Numbered from the stretch's first letter, positions 42,397-51,552 are shown. The stretch: DNA of 64,000 nucleotides from Actinomadura formosensis NBRC 14204 (GCF_001552155.1 NZ_BCQQ01000019.1:1-64000); one strand, 5' to 3'. Numbers and translations: made by a program. The notes: generated by a model from the sequence alone, not told the origin.

Positions 42397-43230
42397 TTGC
42401 GCGTCGACACGACGGGGAAGATCTCGCTCGACCACATCTATACGCGGCCCGATCCCCGCGCCTACTTCAGCACACTCCGCGATCTCCACTACAACATCCC
42501 GGAGCTGGCGAAACCGCACTTTCTCCGGCTCATCGCCGAATACCGGGAGGCGCGCGGGATTCCGGTCCCGACCGTTCTGGACATCGGCTGCTCGTACGGG
42601 ATCAACGCGGCCCTGGTGAAACACGGCGCCACGATGGACGAGCTGTACGATCGCTACGGCGGCCGCGACGCCCACCGGCACACGCGCGCCACATTGCTGA
42701 CCCGCGACCGGGAGCTGGTCCATTCCCGTGAACATGCCTTCGGTGACCATGCGGGCCGGGTCCGTTTCCTCGGGCTGGACGCCTCGGACAACGCCCTTTC
42801 CTACGCACTCGACGCGGGTTTCCTGGACGGCGCCGTCCACGCCGACCTGGAGAACGGCGAGCCGACCGGCGAGCAGCGCGCCCAGCTCGCGGGAACGGAC
42901 CTGGCCATCTCCACGGGCTGCCTCGGCTACGTCACCGAACGCACCATCTCCCGGATCATCGACGCCCACGAGGGCCCTCTGCCCTGGATGGCGCATTTCA
43001 TCCTGCGCATGTTCCCGTTCGACCCCATCGCCGACACCCTCACCGCCGCCGGCTACGAGACCGTCCGCCATGACGGGCTGTTCAGGCAGCGCCGATTCGC
43101 GACACCGGAGGAACAGGCGCTCGTCCTGGAGCGGCTCGCGGACGTCGGCGTCGACCCGTCCGGCCTGGAGACCGGCGGCTGGTTCTACGCGCAGCTCTAC
43201 ATTTCCCGCCCCGCCGGCCGGCGACCGTAG
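42397..43230 (+). CDS. SAM-dependent methyltransferase-like protein
   Basis: A 277-residue class I methyltransferase. The SAM-binding motif is VLDIGCSYGINAALVKHG near 55, with an acidic residue following in FLGLDASDNALSYALD. A distal block TDLAISTGCLGYVTERTI occupies the place of motif IV. The substrate is unknown; context suggests a small amine or amino acid. The TTG start at 42397 follows AGGAGGG (42386-42392) and is 9 bases after the oxygenase stop, indicating tight coupling. No other start with a ribosome site is available. Confidence 0.8.
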   Translation: MRVDTTGKISLDHIYTRPDPRAYFSTLRDLHYNIPELAKPHFLRLIAEYREARGIPVPTVLDIGCSYGINAALVKHGATMDELYDRYGGRDAHRHTRATLLTRDRELVHSREHAFGDHAGRVRFLGLDASDNALSYALDAGFLDGAVHADLENGEPTGEQRAQLAGTDLAISTGCLGYVTERTISRIIDAHEGPLPWMAHFILRMFPFDPIADTLTAAGYETVRHDGLFRQRRFATPEEQALVLERLADVGVDPSGLETGGWFYAQLYISRPAGRRP

Positions 43231-43266
43231 CGGAGCCCCGGCGGAGACAACGACACGAGGAACGAA

Positions 43267-45060
43267 GTGAACGCCAGCGAAGAACTCTCGTCCCGCACCT
43301 TCGGCAACGAGGCGGGCCTGCCGCGCGTGCCCCTGCCGACGCTCGACGAAACCTGCGAGCGGTTCATGGAATGGTGCGGGCCGCTGCTCACCGACGACGA
43401 GCGGGCGCGGACGGAGGCGGCGCTGGCCGAGTTCGCCCGCCCGGACGGCCCCGGCCGCGCCCTGCACGCGGCGCTCGAACGCTACGACGCGTCCGAGGGC
43501 GTGCACAGCTGGCTCGACACGTTCTGGCCGTACCGGTACCTCGGCCGCCGCGACCGCATCGCGCTGAACGCCAACTTCTTCTTCCTGTTCAAGGAGTCGC
43601 CCGAGGGGCAGGTGGAGCGCGCGGCCGGCCTGATCGCCGGGGCGCTCGACTACAAGCTGCGGCTGGACGAGGAGCGGATCCCGCCGGCCGTGCAACGCGG
43701 CCGTCCCCTGTCGATGGTGCAGAACCGGTTCCTGTTCTCCACGACGCGCATCCCCGGCGTGGAGCAGGACACCGTCCGCGCGCCTTACACCGGCGCGTGG
43801 CCCGGCCCGTCCGGCGCCCGGCACATCGTCGTGTTCTACCGCGGCAACGTGATCCGGATGGACGTGGTGGGCCCGGACGGGCACCCGCACACCCTGGAGG
43901 AACTGCGCGCGGGCCTCGGGACGATCTTGAAGGCGGAGGCCGCGGTGGAGCCGTCCCCGGGGCACCTCACCACCAAGGCCCGCGCCGGGTGGGCGGCGAG
44001 CCGCGACGCGCTTCTCGCCCTCGGCAACGGCAAGGCGCTCGACGACGTCGAGACCGCGCTGTTCTGCGTCTGCCTGGAGGACTTCACCCCCGCGAGCGCC
44101 CTTGACGCCTGCGACCATCTGCTCCACGGCGACAGCGGCAACCGCTGGTTCGACAAGGCCGTGTCCTTCATCGTGTTCGGCGACGGCACCGCGGGGATCA
44201 ACGTCGAACACTGCGGCCTGGACGGCACCACGGTCCTCACCTTCGTGGACGCGCTGCTCGGCACGCCCGCCGAGGAGCTGTCCCGGCGGTCGGGCGCCGC
44301 GCCGCAGGGGCTTCCCGTCATCGAGCCGATCGAGTTCGTCCTGGACGACGACCTGCGGCGGGACGTCCGGGACGCCGCGGCCTCCTTCGCCGCCTACGCC
44401 GCCGCGACCGCCACGGCCACGGTGTCGTTCGACGACTTCGGCTCCGCCGAGGCGAAACGGCTGAAGACGTCCCCGGACGCGTTCGCCCAGATGGCCTACC
44501 AGCTCGCCCATCGGCGCGCGAAGGGCCTCACGGGCACCACCTACGAGTCGATCGCGACCCGCCAGTACCGGCACGGACGCACCGAGGCGATGCGCGTCGT
44601 CACCCCCGAGGTGCTCCGCTTCGTCGAGGTCATGGACGATCCCGCGGCCGACCGCGAGGCCCGCCGGGACGCGTTCCGCGCCGCCGCCGACGCCCATGTC
44701 CGCCGCGCGAAGCAGTGCCAGGCCGGGCAGGCGCCCGAGCAGCATCTCTGGGAGCTGCAGCTGATCCAGAAGCGGCGCGGCGCCGAACTCGGCGTCACCG
44801 AACCGCTCCCCCTCTTCGACACGCCGGGCTGGGTCACGATGCGGGACGACTATCTGAGCACCAGCTCGGCACCGTCGGTCAACATCCGGTACTTCGGGTT
44901 CGGCTCCACCAGCCGGCAGTGCATCGGGGTCGCCTACGTCCTCCTCCCGGACCGCTTCAACGTCTACCTGAGCACCCCGGAGCCCGTCGCCGGCGCGATG
45001 CACATGTTCGCGGACAGGCTCCGCGAGGCCGTCCGCGAGCTGCGCGACCTCCTCTCCTGA
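43267..45060 (+). CDS. Choline/carnitine O-acyltransferase family protein
   Basis: A 597-residue enzyme of the carnitine/choline acyltransferase family, uncommon in bacteria. The catalytic histidine is His315 in INVEHCGLDGT. The STSS motif (531-534) is in YLSTSSAPSVNIRYFGFG, and TYESIATRQYRHGRTEAMR and HIVVFYRGNVIRMDV are also characteristic. No signal peptide is seen. It transfers an acyl group from CoA to a hydroxyl of a small quaternary amine in known members; the acceptor here is probably not known. It closes the operon with the 2OG oxygenase and methyltransferase genes (37-base gap). Confidence 0.9.
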   Translation: MNASEELSSRTFGNEAGLPRVPLPTLDETCERFMEWCGPLLTDDERARTEAALAEFARPDGPGRALHAALERYDASEGVHSWLDTFWPYRYLGRRDRIALNANFFFLFKESPEGQVERAAGLIAGALDYKLRLDEERIPPAVQRGRPLSMVQNRFLFSTTRIPGVEQDTVRAPYTGAWPGPSGARHIVVFYRGNVIRMDVVGPDGHPHTLEELRAGLGTILKAEAAVEPSPGHLTTKARAGWAASRDALLALGNGKALDDVETALFCVCLEDFTPASALDACDHLLHGDSGNRWFDKAVSFIVFGDGTAGINVEHCGLDGTTVLTFVDALLGTPAEELSRRSGAAPQGLPVIEPIEFVLDDDLRRDVRDAAASFAAYAAATATATVSFDDFGSAEAKRLKTSPDAFAQMAYQLAHRRAKGLTGTTYESIATRQYRHGRTEAMRVVTPEVLRFVEVMDDPAADREARRDAFRAAADAHVRRAKQCQAGQAPEQHLWELQLIQKRRGAELGVTEPLPLFDTPGWVTMRDDYLSTSSAPSVNIRYFGFGSTSRQCIGVAYVLLPDRFNVYLSTPEPVAGAMHMFADRLREAVRELRDLLS

Positions 45061-45225
45061 TCAGCGGCCCGGCCGGGCGGGCCGGTGGATCCGCCCGATC
45101 GGGCGGCGGCGTACTTCCCTTCGGCACCCGGACGACCAAGACCGCTACTTGTGTATTCGTCCATATTTTTCCGACGAATCCGGCGTTACGGTGATCTCAG
45201 GTCGAGCCAACCGTGGAGGCCCGGC

Positions 45226-48006
45226 ATGACGGCCTTGTTCGGCGAAGCGAACGCCAAGGGGGATCTGGTCTCCGGCGACAAGCATGTCCACCTCGCGCCC
45301 GCGCCGGAGGCGGAGGCACCTCCCCGGCAGCTTCCCCTGGACGTTCCCGGGTTCACCGGACGGCGGGACGTCCTCGACCGGCTCGACGCCCTCGTCGCGG
45401 ACGCCGGCCCGGCCCCGGTCATCATCGCGCTGACCGGGATGCCCGGCATCGGGAAGACCGCGCTGGCGGTGCACTGGGCGCATCTGATGGCGGACCACTT
45501 CCCCGACGGGCAGCTCTTCATCGATCTGCGCGGCTACACGAAACGGGGCCCGATCTCCCCGCGCGAAGCCCTCGGCCAGGCGCTGCGGACGCTGCGGGTC
45601 CCCTCCAGCCGGCTGCCGGTCGAGGAGGACGAGCTCGCCGCGCTCTACCGGTCCCGGCTCGCCGGCAAACGGGCCCTGATCGTCCTGGACGACGCCGCGT
45701 CCGCACAGCAGGTGTATCCGCTGCTACCCGGCACCTCGTCCTGCGTGGTCGTCGTCACGGCCCGCCGCAGGCTCACCGCGCTGGTCGCGCGGTGCGGCGC
45801 CAAGGCGACGGCACTCGACCTGCTGTCCCCGGCGGAGGCGCGCGACCTGGTCGGCGAGGTCGCCGGGCGGGAGCGGACGCAGCGCGAGCCCGACGCCACC
45901 GCCGAACTCGTGCAGATGTGCGCGCGGCTCCCGCTGGCGCTGCGCGTGGCCGCCGCGAACCTCGCCACCCGTCCGCACCAGTCGGTCGCCGCCACCGTGG
46001 AGGCGCTCGCCGAGGGCGACCGGCTGTCGAAGCTGGCGGCGGGCGAGGACCCGGGCGAGGCGGTCGGCGCCGCGTTCGACCTGTCCTACCGGGGCCTCGC
46101 ACCGGACCGCCGCCGCGCGTTCCGGCTCCTCGGGCTCTTCGAAGGGCAGAACGTCGCGCCGGCGGCCGTGGGGGCCCTCCTCGGGACGACGCCGGAGGCC
46201 GCCCGGCGCCTCCTCGACGAACTGGAGACGGCCGGGCTCGTCCAGGCGATCGGGGGCGACCGCTACCACCTGCACGAACTGCTCCGCGAGTACGCGCAGG
46301 GCCGTGCGCTCCGGGAGGACTCCTCCGTCGTCCGTACCGCCGCCATCCAGCGGCTCGCGATGTGGTACCTCACCACCGCCCAGCAGGCGGGACGGTTCCT
46401 CGACCGGTACCGCCGGACGATCCGCCAGGAGCTCACCGCCCCGCCGGTGAACCCCGACCCCGCCGAACGGGCCCGGCACCTCGAATGGTTCGCCGCCGAA
46501 CAGCAGAATCTCACCGAGCTCACCCGGCAGGTCGCCCGCCTGCACTGGGACCAGCTCGCCTGGGAACTGGCCGACGCCGTCTACGACTTCTTCGAGCTGC
46601 GCCGCTACTGCCACGAGAACCTGGAGGTCCACCGGGTCGGCCTGGAGGCGGCGCAGCGGGGCGCCAACCCCGTCGCCCGCTTCTTCATGCACCACCACAT
46701 CTCCGTCATCTACCGCGAGCTGGGCCAGACGCAGGAGGCCCTGCTCGAAGCGGCGTCGGCCCTTCGGCTGAGCCTGCAGGTCGAGGACCGCTACGGGGAG
46801 GCGGCCGTCCTGGACAACATGGCCCGGACGCACCTCCAGCTCAGCGACTACCGGATGGCGCTGGAACTGGGCAAGCAGGCCCTCGCGATCCGGCGCGAGA
46901 TCAGCGACCGGCACGCCGAGGCGACCACGCTCGACACCCTCGCCCGCGGCTACCAGGGCCTCAGCGAGTACGCCAGGGCGTACGAGTGCGCCGCGGACGC
47001 CCTGGAGATCCGCAAGGAGATCGAGGACCTGCGCGGCGAAGCCGAAACCCTCGACAACATGGCCCGCATCTACTACGGCTGGGGCCGGATCAGCGAATCC
47101 CAGGACGCCACCGAGCAGGCGTTGAGGATCCGCAGGGAGATCGGAGACCGGCACGGCGAGGGCGAGACGCTCGCGTTCCTCGGCTACCTCTACATGCGGA
47201 TCGGCCGCCACCTCCAGGCCCGCGCGTACGCCGAGGAGGCGCTCAGCATCCGCCGCAAGATCACCGACCGGCAGGGCGAGGGCCACGCCCTGGTGTACCT
47301 CTCCACGATCAGGCGGCGGCTCGGCTGGCACGAGAAGGCCGTGGAGGCCGGGCTCGAAGCGCTCGACATACTCCAGGAGCTCCGCGACCGGCACGGGGAG
47401 GCGGAGGCCCTGGACAGCCTGAGCCGCTGCTACCGCCGGATGGGCGTGTACGAACGGGCCAGGCAGGACGCGAACCGCTCGCTCGTCATCCGCCGCTCCA
47501 TCGGGGACCGGCACGGGGAGGCGAACGTCCTGAACGCCCTCGGCCTCATCGAGCTCAACGCCGGGCGGCTCGGCCGGGCCCGGCACGCGGCGAAGCGATC
47601 ACTGCGGCTGTGCCACCTGATCGACGACAGGCGCGGCATCGCCGGCTCCCTCGACCTGCTCAGCAAGGTGTACCTGCAGATGGGCCTGGCGGAGAAAGCA
47701 CTGCGCACGGCGGAGAGGGGCCTGAGCCTGGAGGACGATGTCGGCCACAGCTACGGCAAGGTCGTCACCCTGCGCAACCTGGGCGAGATCCTCCTCCGCC
47801 TGAACCGTCCCACCGACGCCATGGTCCAGGTGCGCTTGGCACGCCGCCTTGCGGCGCAGATCGGCGTCCAGCACGAAGAGATCAAGGCCCTCCGCCTGCT
47901 CGCCCTGATCTGCGACACCGCCGCCGACCCCGCCGCGGCCGGGGCCGCCCGCACCGAAGCGGACGCGATCGACCACGAGCTGAAGCAGCTCCTGGGCGAC
48001 CCCTGA
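45226..48006 (+). CDS. STAND-type NB-ARC ATPase with TPR repeats
   Basis: A 926-residue signal-transduction ATPase. A short N-terminal segment (about 8-18) has AKGDLVSGDKHVHL. The NB-ARC domain starts near 45; Walker A is GMPGIGKT (71-78) and Walker B is ALIVLDDAAS, with GLPLAL-type (RLPLALRVAA) later. The C-terminal half carries about nine TPR repeats of 40 residues, many with RDRHGEA or similar linkers (SDRHAEATTLD, GDRHGEANVL). It lacks the DNA-binding domain of SARP/AfsR regulators. Such proteins act as switches in regulation or defence. ATG at 45226 follows GGAGG. It follows the oxygenase operon by 165 bases of AT-richer DNA and may be a separate unit. Confidence 0.85.
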   Translation: MTALFGEANAKGDLVSGDKHVHLAPAPEAEAPPRQLPLDVPGFTGRRDVLDRLDALVADAGPAPVIIALTGMPGIGKTALAVHWAHLMADHFPDGQLFIDLRGYTKRGPISPREALGQALRTLRVPSSRLPVEEDELAALYRSRLAGKRALIVLDDAASAQQVYPLLPGTSSCVVVVTARRRLTALVARCGAKATALDLLSPAEARDLVGEVAGRERTQREPDATAELVQMCARLPLALRVAAANLATRPHQSVAATVEALAEGDRLSKLAAGEDPGEAVGAAFDLSYRGLAPDRRRAFRLLGLFEGQNVAPAAVGALLGTTPEAARRLLDELETAGLVQAIGGDRYHLHELLREYAQGRALREDSSVVRTAAIQRLAMWYLTTAQQAGRFLDRYRRTIRQELTAPPVNPDPAERARHLEWFAAEQQNLTELTRQVARLHWDQLAWELADAVYDFFELRRYCHENLEVHRVGLEAAQRGANPVARFFMHHHISVIYRELGQTQEALLEAASALRLSLQVEDRYGEAAVLDNMARTHLQLSDYRMALELGKQALAIRREISDRHAEATTLDTLARGYQGLSEYARAYECAADALEIRKEIEDLRGEAETLDNMARIYYGWGRISESQDATEQALRIRREIGDRHGEGETLAFLGYLYMRIGRHLQARAYAEEALSIRRKITDRQGEGHALVYLSTIRRRLGWHEKAVEAGLEALDILQELRDRHGEAEALDSLSRCYRRMGVYERARQDANRSLVIRRSIGDRHGEANVLNALGLIELNAGRLGRARHAAKRSLRLCHLIDDRRGIAGSLDLLSKVYLQMGLAEKALRTAERGLSLEDDVGHSYGKVVTLRNLGEILLRLNRPTDAMVQVRLARRLAAQIGVQHEEIKALRLLALICDTAADPAAAGAARTEADAIDHELKQLLGDP

Positions 48007-48102
48007 GCCGATCTCCTTCACGAAGATCAGGGCACCGCGGCCACCCCCGGTCCGCGGCCGCCACCAAAAATCCGCCCTCGACTCCGTGTTGATTTCCCAT
48101 TC

Positions 48103-49227
48103 ATGAGTTTCGGGCGCTCTTCTGTGGTGCAATTTGCAATCTGGGGCCTAAGTGAGGCCCGGTTCTTCACCCAGGGACGTACCTTGCTCCCGAATGACCG
48201 TTTTCTCGCTTGTGGTGAGATTCTCAGATTGCATTACGGCCACCGCCGGCCCGTATTCCTGGGCGCCCCACGCCGCCACTACAGCCTGCACTATACGTAC
48301 AAGCACGACGACCGAACGTACCTGATCTCCCAGGTGCGCAGGGAACCGGGGCGGATCCCTTTCGGCTGGCAATTCGCCATTATGCAAACACTGGCCGATA
48401 CGCGGGCGAGATCCGTGGTGCGGCCCCCGGTCCCGACCCGGCACGGCCATTCCTGGGTGACGGTTTTCCGGGACCACTGGTTCGTCCGCTCCTATGCCGA
48501 GCACGACCCGGCCCCCGACTGGCTGGCGGTCTCACTGGTCGAGGACGCCGCACGGAAACTCGCACTGGTGCACCGGAACACGGCCGCCATCGAACGAGCG
48601 GCGCTGGACGCCTCGGAATCCGACCTGAACGTCTACGACTGGCCGATGACCCGCGTTCTCAGGCGGGCCGATCCGCTCATCGCCGACATGGTGTCGAGGG
48701 GACGCAGCCTGGAGCACATCAAGGTCGTCAGCGCGGGGCTGGCCAGGCTGAGCAAGGAGCGAGTCGGGTTGTACCTCGGCCCCAAGGGGATCACCCACCA
48801 TGATCTGCGGACCGAGAACCTTCTGGTCGAGGACGGCCGGGTCGTCGAGATCGTCGACTGGGACCGGGCGCACTGGGACGTCCAGTGGTACGACGTCACG
48901 CTCGCCGGGCTGCACCTGGCCTATCTGGAGCCGGCGAATCTGCGCTGGGACCTGGCCGATGCCTTTATCGCGGCCTATCAGGAGGAAACGGAGCACGAAC
49001 TCAAGCCGGACGCGCTGGCGTGGTTGTTCCGGTTCACGGCGGTGCGCAATCTCGCGGTCTCGCGGTCGCCCGCGAAGTGGGCGCGGCTGGCGCGCGGCGT
49101 CGAGAACCGCTGGGGCGGGATGCCGTCAGCGATTGTGGGTGATCTTGTTGCCGAGGACCAGGTCGCCGCGGACCTGAACGTCCCCGCTGAAGACGGTGGT
49201 CCCCTGGGGGCCGTCGGGGTCGGGTGA
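48103..49227 (+). CDS. Aminoglycoside-phosphotransferase-fold kinase-like protein
   Basis: A 374-residue protein. The catalytic loop is GITHHDLRTENLLVEDG and the metal-binding Asp is in IVDWDRAHWDVQWYDV, both typical of the APH/choline-kinase fold. The N-terminal 75 residues are poorly conserved, and the DNA there is more AT-rich than the surroundings; a TTG at about 48184 is an alternative start. The target could be a small molecule or a protein. The last 102 bases (34 codons) overlap the end of the convergent cyclase-like gene. Confidence 0.75.
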   Translation: MSFGRSSVVQFAIWGLSEARFFTQGRTLLPNDRFLACGEILRLHYGHRRPVFLGAPRRHYSLHYTYKHDDRTYLISQVRREPGRIPFGWQFAIMQTLADTRARSVVRPPVPTRHGHSWVTVFRDHWFVRSYAEHDPAPDWLAVSLVEDAARKLALVHRNTAAIERAALDASESDLNVYDWPMTRVLRRADPLIADMVSRGRSLEHIKVVSAGLARLSKERVGLYLGPKGITHHDLRTENLLVEDGRVVEIVDWDRAHWDVQWYDVTLAGLHLAYLEPANLRWDLADAFIAAYQEETEHELKPDALAWLFRFTAVRNLAVSRSPAKWARLARGVENRWGGMPSAIVGDLVAEDQVAADLNVPAEDGGPLGAVGVG

Positions 49228-49944
49228 GCGGGGCGCCGGGGCCGCGGGCCGGTTCGCCGTGCCGGCCAGGTACATCCAGGCTTCGGTGGTGGTCTCCTTG
49301 ACGGTGAGCGTCACGCGTTCGAAGGCTCGCGGGTCGATGGGGCCGTGCAGGTGGGCGACGTAGGCGTCGTAGACGAACGACGAGACGATGAAGCCCAGGT
49401 CGGCGCCGGTCTCGGCGAGGGCGGTCTTGAGGACGGGGGCCTCCATGAGGCGGGCCGTCTGGATGATGACCTGGCCGTTCAGGCCCTCGGCGTCCGGTGT
49501 GACGGGGCCGACGTGCAGGGCGGCCCGCAACTGGACGCGGACGGCGGCGCTCGCGCGGTGGTTGTGCCGGCGGAGCGCGACGGCGAGGTGCCCGGCGAGG
49601 GGGTCGATGAGGGACGCGGTGGGGACGGCGGGCGAGACGATCACCAGCGCGCCGTCGCCGCGGTCCTCGCGGTAGGTGTCGGCGGGCGGGACGTCCGAGG
49701 CCGCCAATGCCGACAGCAGGATGCCGTAGGTGACGTCCCGGACGACCTGACGGTCCTCGTCGTCGCGGGACGGGTCGCCGAACCCCGCGACGTCGCAGAA
49801 CAGGACGGAGCAGTTCAGTCCCGACCAGGGCGCGAGGGCGCCGGCGGGCGCGCGGTCGAGTGGTGCCTCCACGGTACGAGTGAACGCCCCGGGCGGCCGG
49901 TCGTCCAGGTCACCGGACACAGAACCGCCCATGTCACCGGGCAC
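49126..49944 (-). CDS. Nucleotide-cyclase-like protein with C-terminal GD-repeat motif
   Basis: A 272-residue protein. The central region (about 40-190) resembles a class III cyclase catalytic domain, beginning NCSVLFCDVAGFGDPSRDD and continuing with EDRGDGALVIVSP and ALHVGPVTPDAEGLNGQV. The residues that define ATP or GTP specificity are not obvious, so activity is uncertain. A Pro-rich linker leads to the C-terminal VFSGDVQVRGDLVLGNKI. GTG at 49944 is used; ATG at 49932 is possible. Its end overlaps the kinase-like gene by 102 bases on the other strand. Confidence 0.7.
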   Translation of the reverse strand: MPGDMGGSVSGDLDDRPPGAFTRTVEAPLDRAPAGALAPWSGLNCSVLFCDVAGFGDPSRDDEDRQVVRDVTYGILLSALAASDVPPADTYREDRGDGALVIVSPAVPTASLIDPLAGHLAVALRRHNHRASAAVRVQLRAALHVGPVTPDAEGLNGQVIIQTARLMEAPVLKTALAETGADLGFIVSSFVYDAYVAHLHGPIDPRAFERVTLTVKETTTEAWMYLAGTANRPAAPAPRSPDPDGPQGTTVFSGDVQVRGDLVLGNKITHNR

Positions 49945-50126
49945 GGAGGGGCGGGTATGCCGGGGCGTTATGACCTGTTGGCATTTCCCAGGGTCCGATG
50001 GGCGGTGCGACTTTTATGGCGTTCCTTGGGTCTTTTGCGCAGAAGTTCCCGGCCGGCATCCCCCCGGCACCGGACGGGAGTTGCGCGAGAGGTGTCCCAC
50101 GGCGCCGGGAGACAAGGCGGAAGTGA

Positions 50127-50705
50127 ATGAGAACGCGTACCCGACCCGCCCGGGCACGCCGGTGGCTCGCGGTCGGTGCCGCGGGGGTGGCCGCGGCCGC
50201 CCTCACGGCCTCGGCCGGAGTCGCCTCGGCACAGAATCTGCCAATCAGCCAGCAGGTCCAGGAGCAGGACTCGTGGTGCTGGGTCGCCAGCGGGCTGACG
50301 ATCGCCAAGTTCCACGGAAGGGGCAACGTCAGCCAGAACGACTTCTGCAACCTCGGGTTCGGCTACCCGCGCGGAAGCTACTGCCCGAACCAGGCCGGCT
50401 ATCTGGAGTACGACCAGCGCGCGTACCAGGCGCTCGGGCTCTCCCCCGGCCAGGTCACCGGCCCGCTGTCGTTCCAGTCGGTCACGGGCGAGATCAACGC
50501 GCAGCGGCCGATCCTGACCGGCATCTACTGGTCGGCCGGCGGCGGCCACGCCCAGGTCATCTACGGCTACCAGTCGGGCAGCCAGACGATCGCGTACGGC
50601 GACCCGTGGCCGTACAGCCCCCGGTACTCGGAGATGTCGTACAGCGACTACGTCAACAACTACGAGTTCCAGTGGGGCCAGGCCCTGTCCGGGATCGGGG
50701 GTTGA
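50127..50705 (+). CDS. Secreted papain-like cysteine protease (C70/AvrRpt2-like)
   Basis: A 192-residue exported protein. The signal peptide has a twin-arginine-like, very basic start (RTRTRPARARR) then a hydrophobic core and ends near ASA-Q36. The mature domain has the catalytic residues expected for peptidase C70: Cys51 in QEQDSWCWVASG, His141 in GGGHAQVIYGY and Asp159 in YGDPW. Additional cysteines 74 and 86 may form a disulfide. No propeptide is clear. It is followed after 1 base by the gene of a membrane-anchored partner. The ATG has GGCGGAAG ahead. Confidence 0.85.
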   Translation: MRTRTRPARARRWLAVGAAGVAAAALTASAGVASAQNLPISQQVQEQDSWCWVASGLTIAKFHGRGNVSQNDFCNLGFGYPRGSYCPNQAGYLEYDQRAYQALGLSPGQVTGPLSFQSVTGEINAQRPILTGIYWSAGGGHAQVIYGYQSGSQTIAYGDPWPYSPRYSEMSYSDYVNNYEFQWGQALSGIGG

Positions 50706-50706
50706 T

Positions 50707-51498
50707 ATGCGATACACCGCGAAACTCGCGACCGGCGCCGTGATCGGCGGGACGGTCCTCCTGAGCGGCACCGCGGCGATGGCCGCCGGCCCGTCGCCGG
50801 ACGCGGCCGCCGCCGCGAAGGTCGCCGCGTCCCCGGCGGCGCAGCAGCGCCTCGGCGAATTCTTCGTCCACCTCGACCAGCACCAGCGCGGTCAGCTGAC
50901 GAAGCAGGACGTCCCGGCGTCCGCGGCCGCCGCGAAGGCGCCCCGGCTCGAAGGGGCCGCGCAGTCCGTCAACTCGCTGAACCCCGCGTTCGTGAAGGGC
51001 ACGGGCGGCGCGCCGGTCGCGACGTTCGCCTACATGGCGATCGGCGCGCGGTCGGCGAGCGGGCAGCACGCCACGATGTGGCTGACCAGGTCCGGCAAGA
51101 GCTGGAAGGTCATGAACGTGATCTCCGGGTCGGACGAGTCCGCCTACCCGGCGCAGGCGCAGGGCGGCACGGTGTTCACCGAGCCGCAGATCCGCGCCTG
51201 GTACCGGCTGAAGGACGGCCGGGTCACCGCCCTCAACAACACGGCGAAGACGTCCGTGGGCAACGGCGTGTCGCTGGCCGAGTACCAGCGGCTCGTCCAC
51301 ACCCGGTACGCCGACAAGCTGCCCGGCACGGCCTACCAGCGGTCCGGGTTGTACGGCGGCTTCTCGCCCACGACCGGCGTGCGCAAACCGGCGCCGGACA
51401 GGGGCCCGGCGCCCACTCTGGTCGCGCTCGGCGCGGGCGGCGTGGTGATGGCCGCGGGCGTCACCCTCGTGCGGCGCCGCCGCCAGGGCGACCACTAG
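50707..51498 (+). CDS. Secreted, C-terminally membrane-anchored protein
   Basis: A 263-residue protein with an N-terminal signal peptide (TGAVIGGTVLLSGTAAMA), an Ala-rich region, a globular part with PVATFAYMAIGARSASGQHA and SYPAQAQ-like segments, and a C-terminal hydrophobic helix (VALGAGGVVMAAGVTLV) followed by RRRRQ. The topology is that of a sortase-free anchored surface protein. It starts 1 base after the C70 protease stop and is probably its translational partner. Function unknown. Confidence 0.8.
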   Translation: MRYTAKLATGAVIGGTVLLSGTAAMAAGPSPDAAAAAKVAASPAAQQRLGEFFVHLDQHQRGQLTKQDVPASAAAAKAPRLEGAAQSVNSLNPAFVKGTGGAPVATFAYMAIGARSASGQHATMWLTRSGKSWKVMNVISGSDESAYPAQAQGGTVFTEPQIRAWYRLKDGRVTALNNTAKTSVGNGVSLAEYQRLVHTRYADKLPGTAYQRSGLYGGFSPTTGVRKPAPDRGPAPTLVALGAGGVVMAAGVTLVRRRRQGDH

Positions 51499-51506
51499 CG
51501 ACCCTC

Positions 51507-51547
51507 GCGCGGGTTCCGGGAACTACCCCCCGCCCCGGAACCCGCGC
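51507..51547. terminator. Perfect 14-bp terminator hairpin
   Basis: GCGCGGGTTCCGGG (51507-51520) pairs with 51534-51547 across 13 bases between convergent genes. It ends the protease/partner transcript and the LysR transcript. Confidence 0.75.
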
Positions 51548-51552
51548 GTCGG

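Noticed and set aside
45226..48006. SARP/AfsR-type pathway regulator
   Set aside because: NB-ARC and TPR domains are present, but the N-terminal DNA-binding and BTAD domains are missing.
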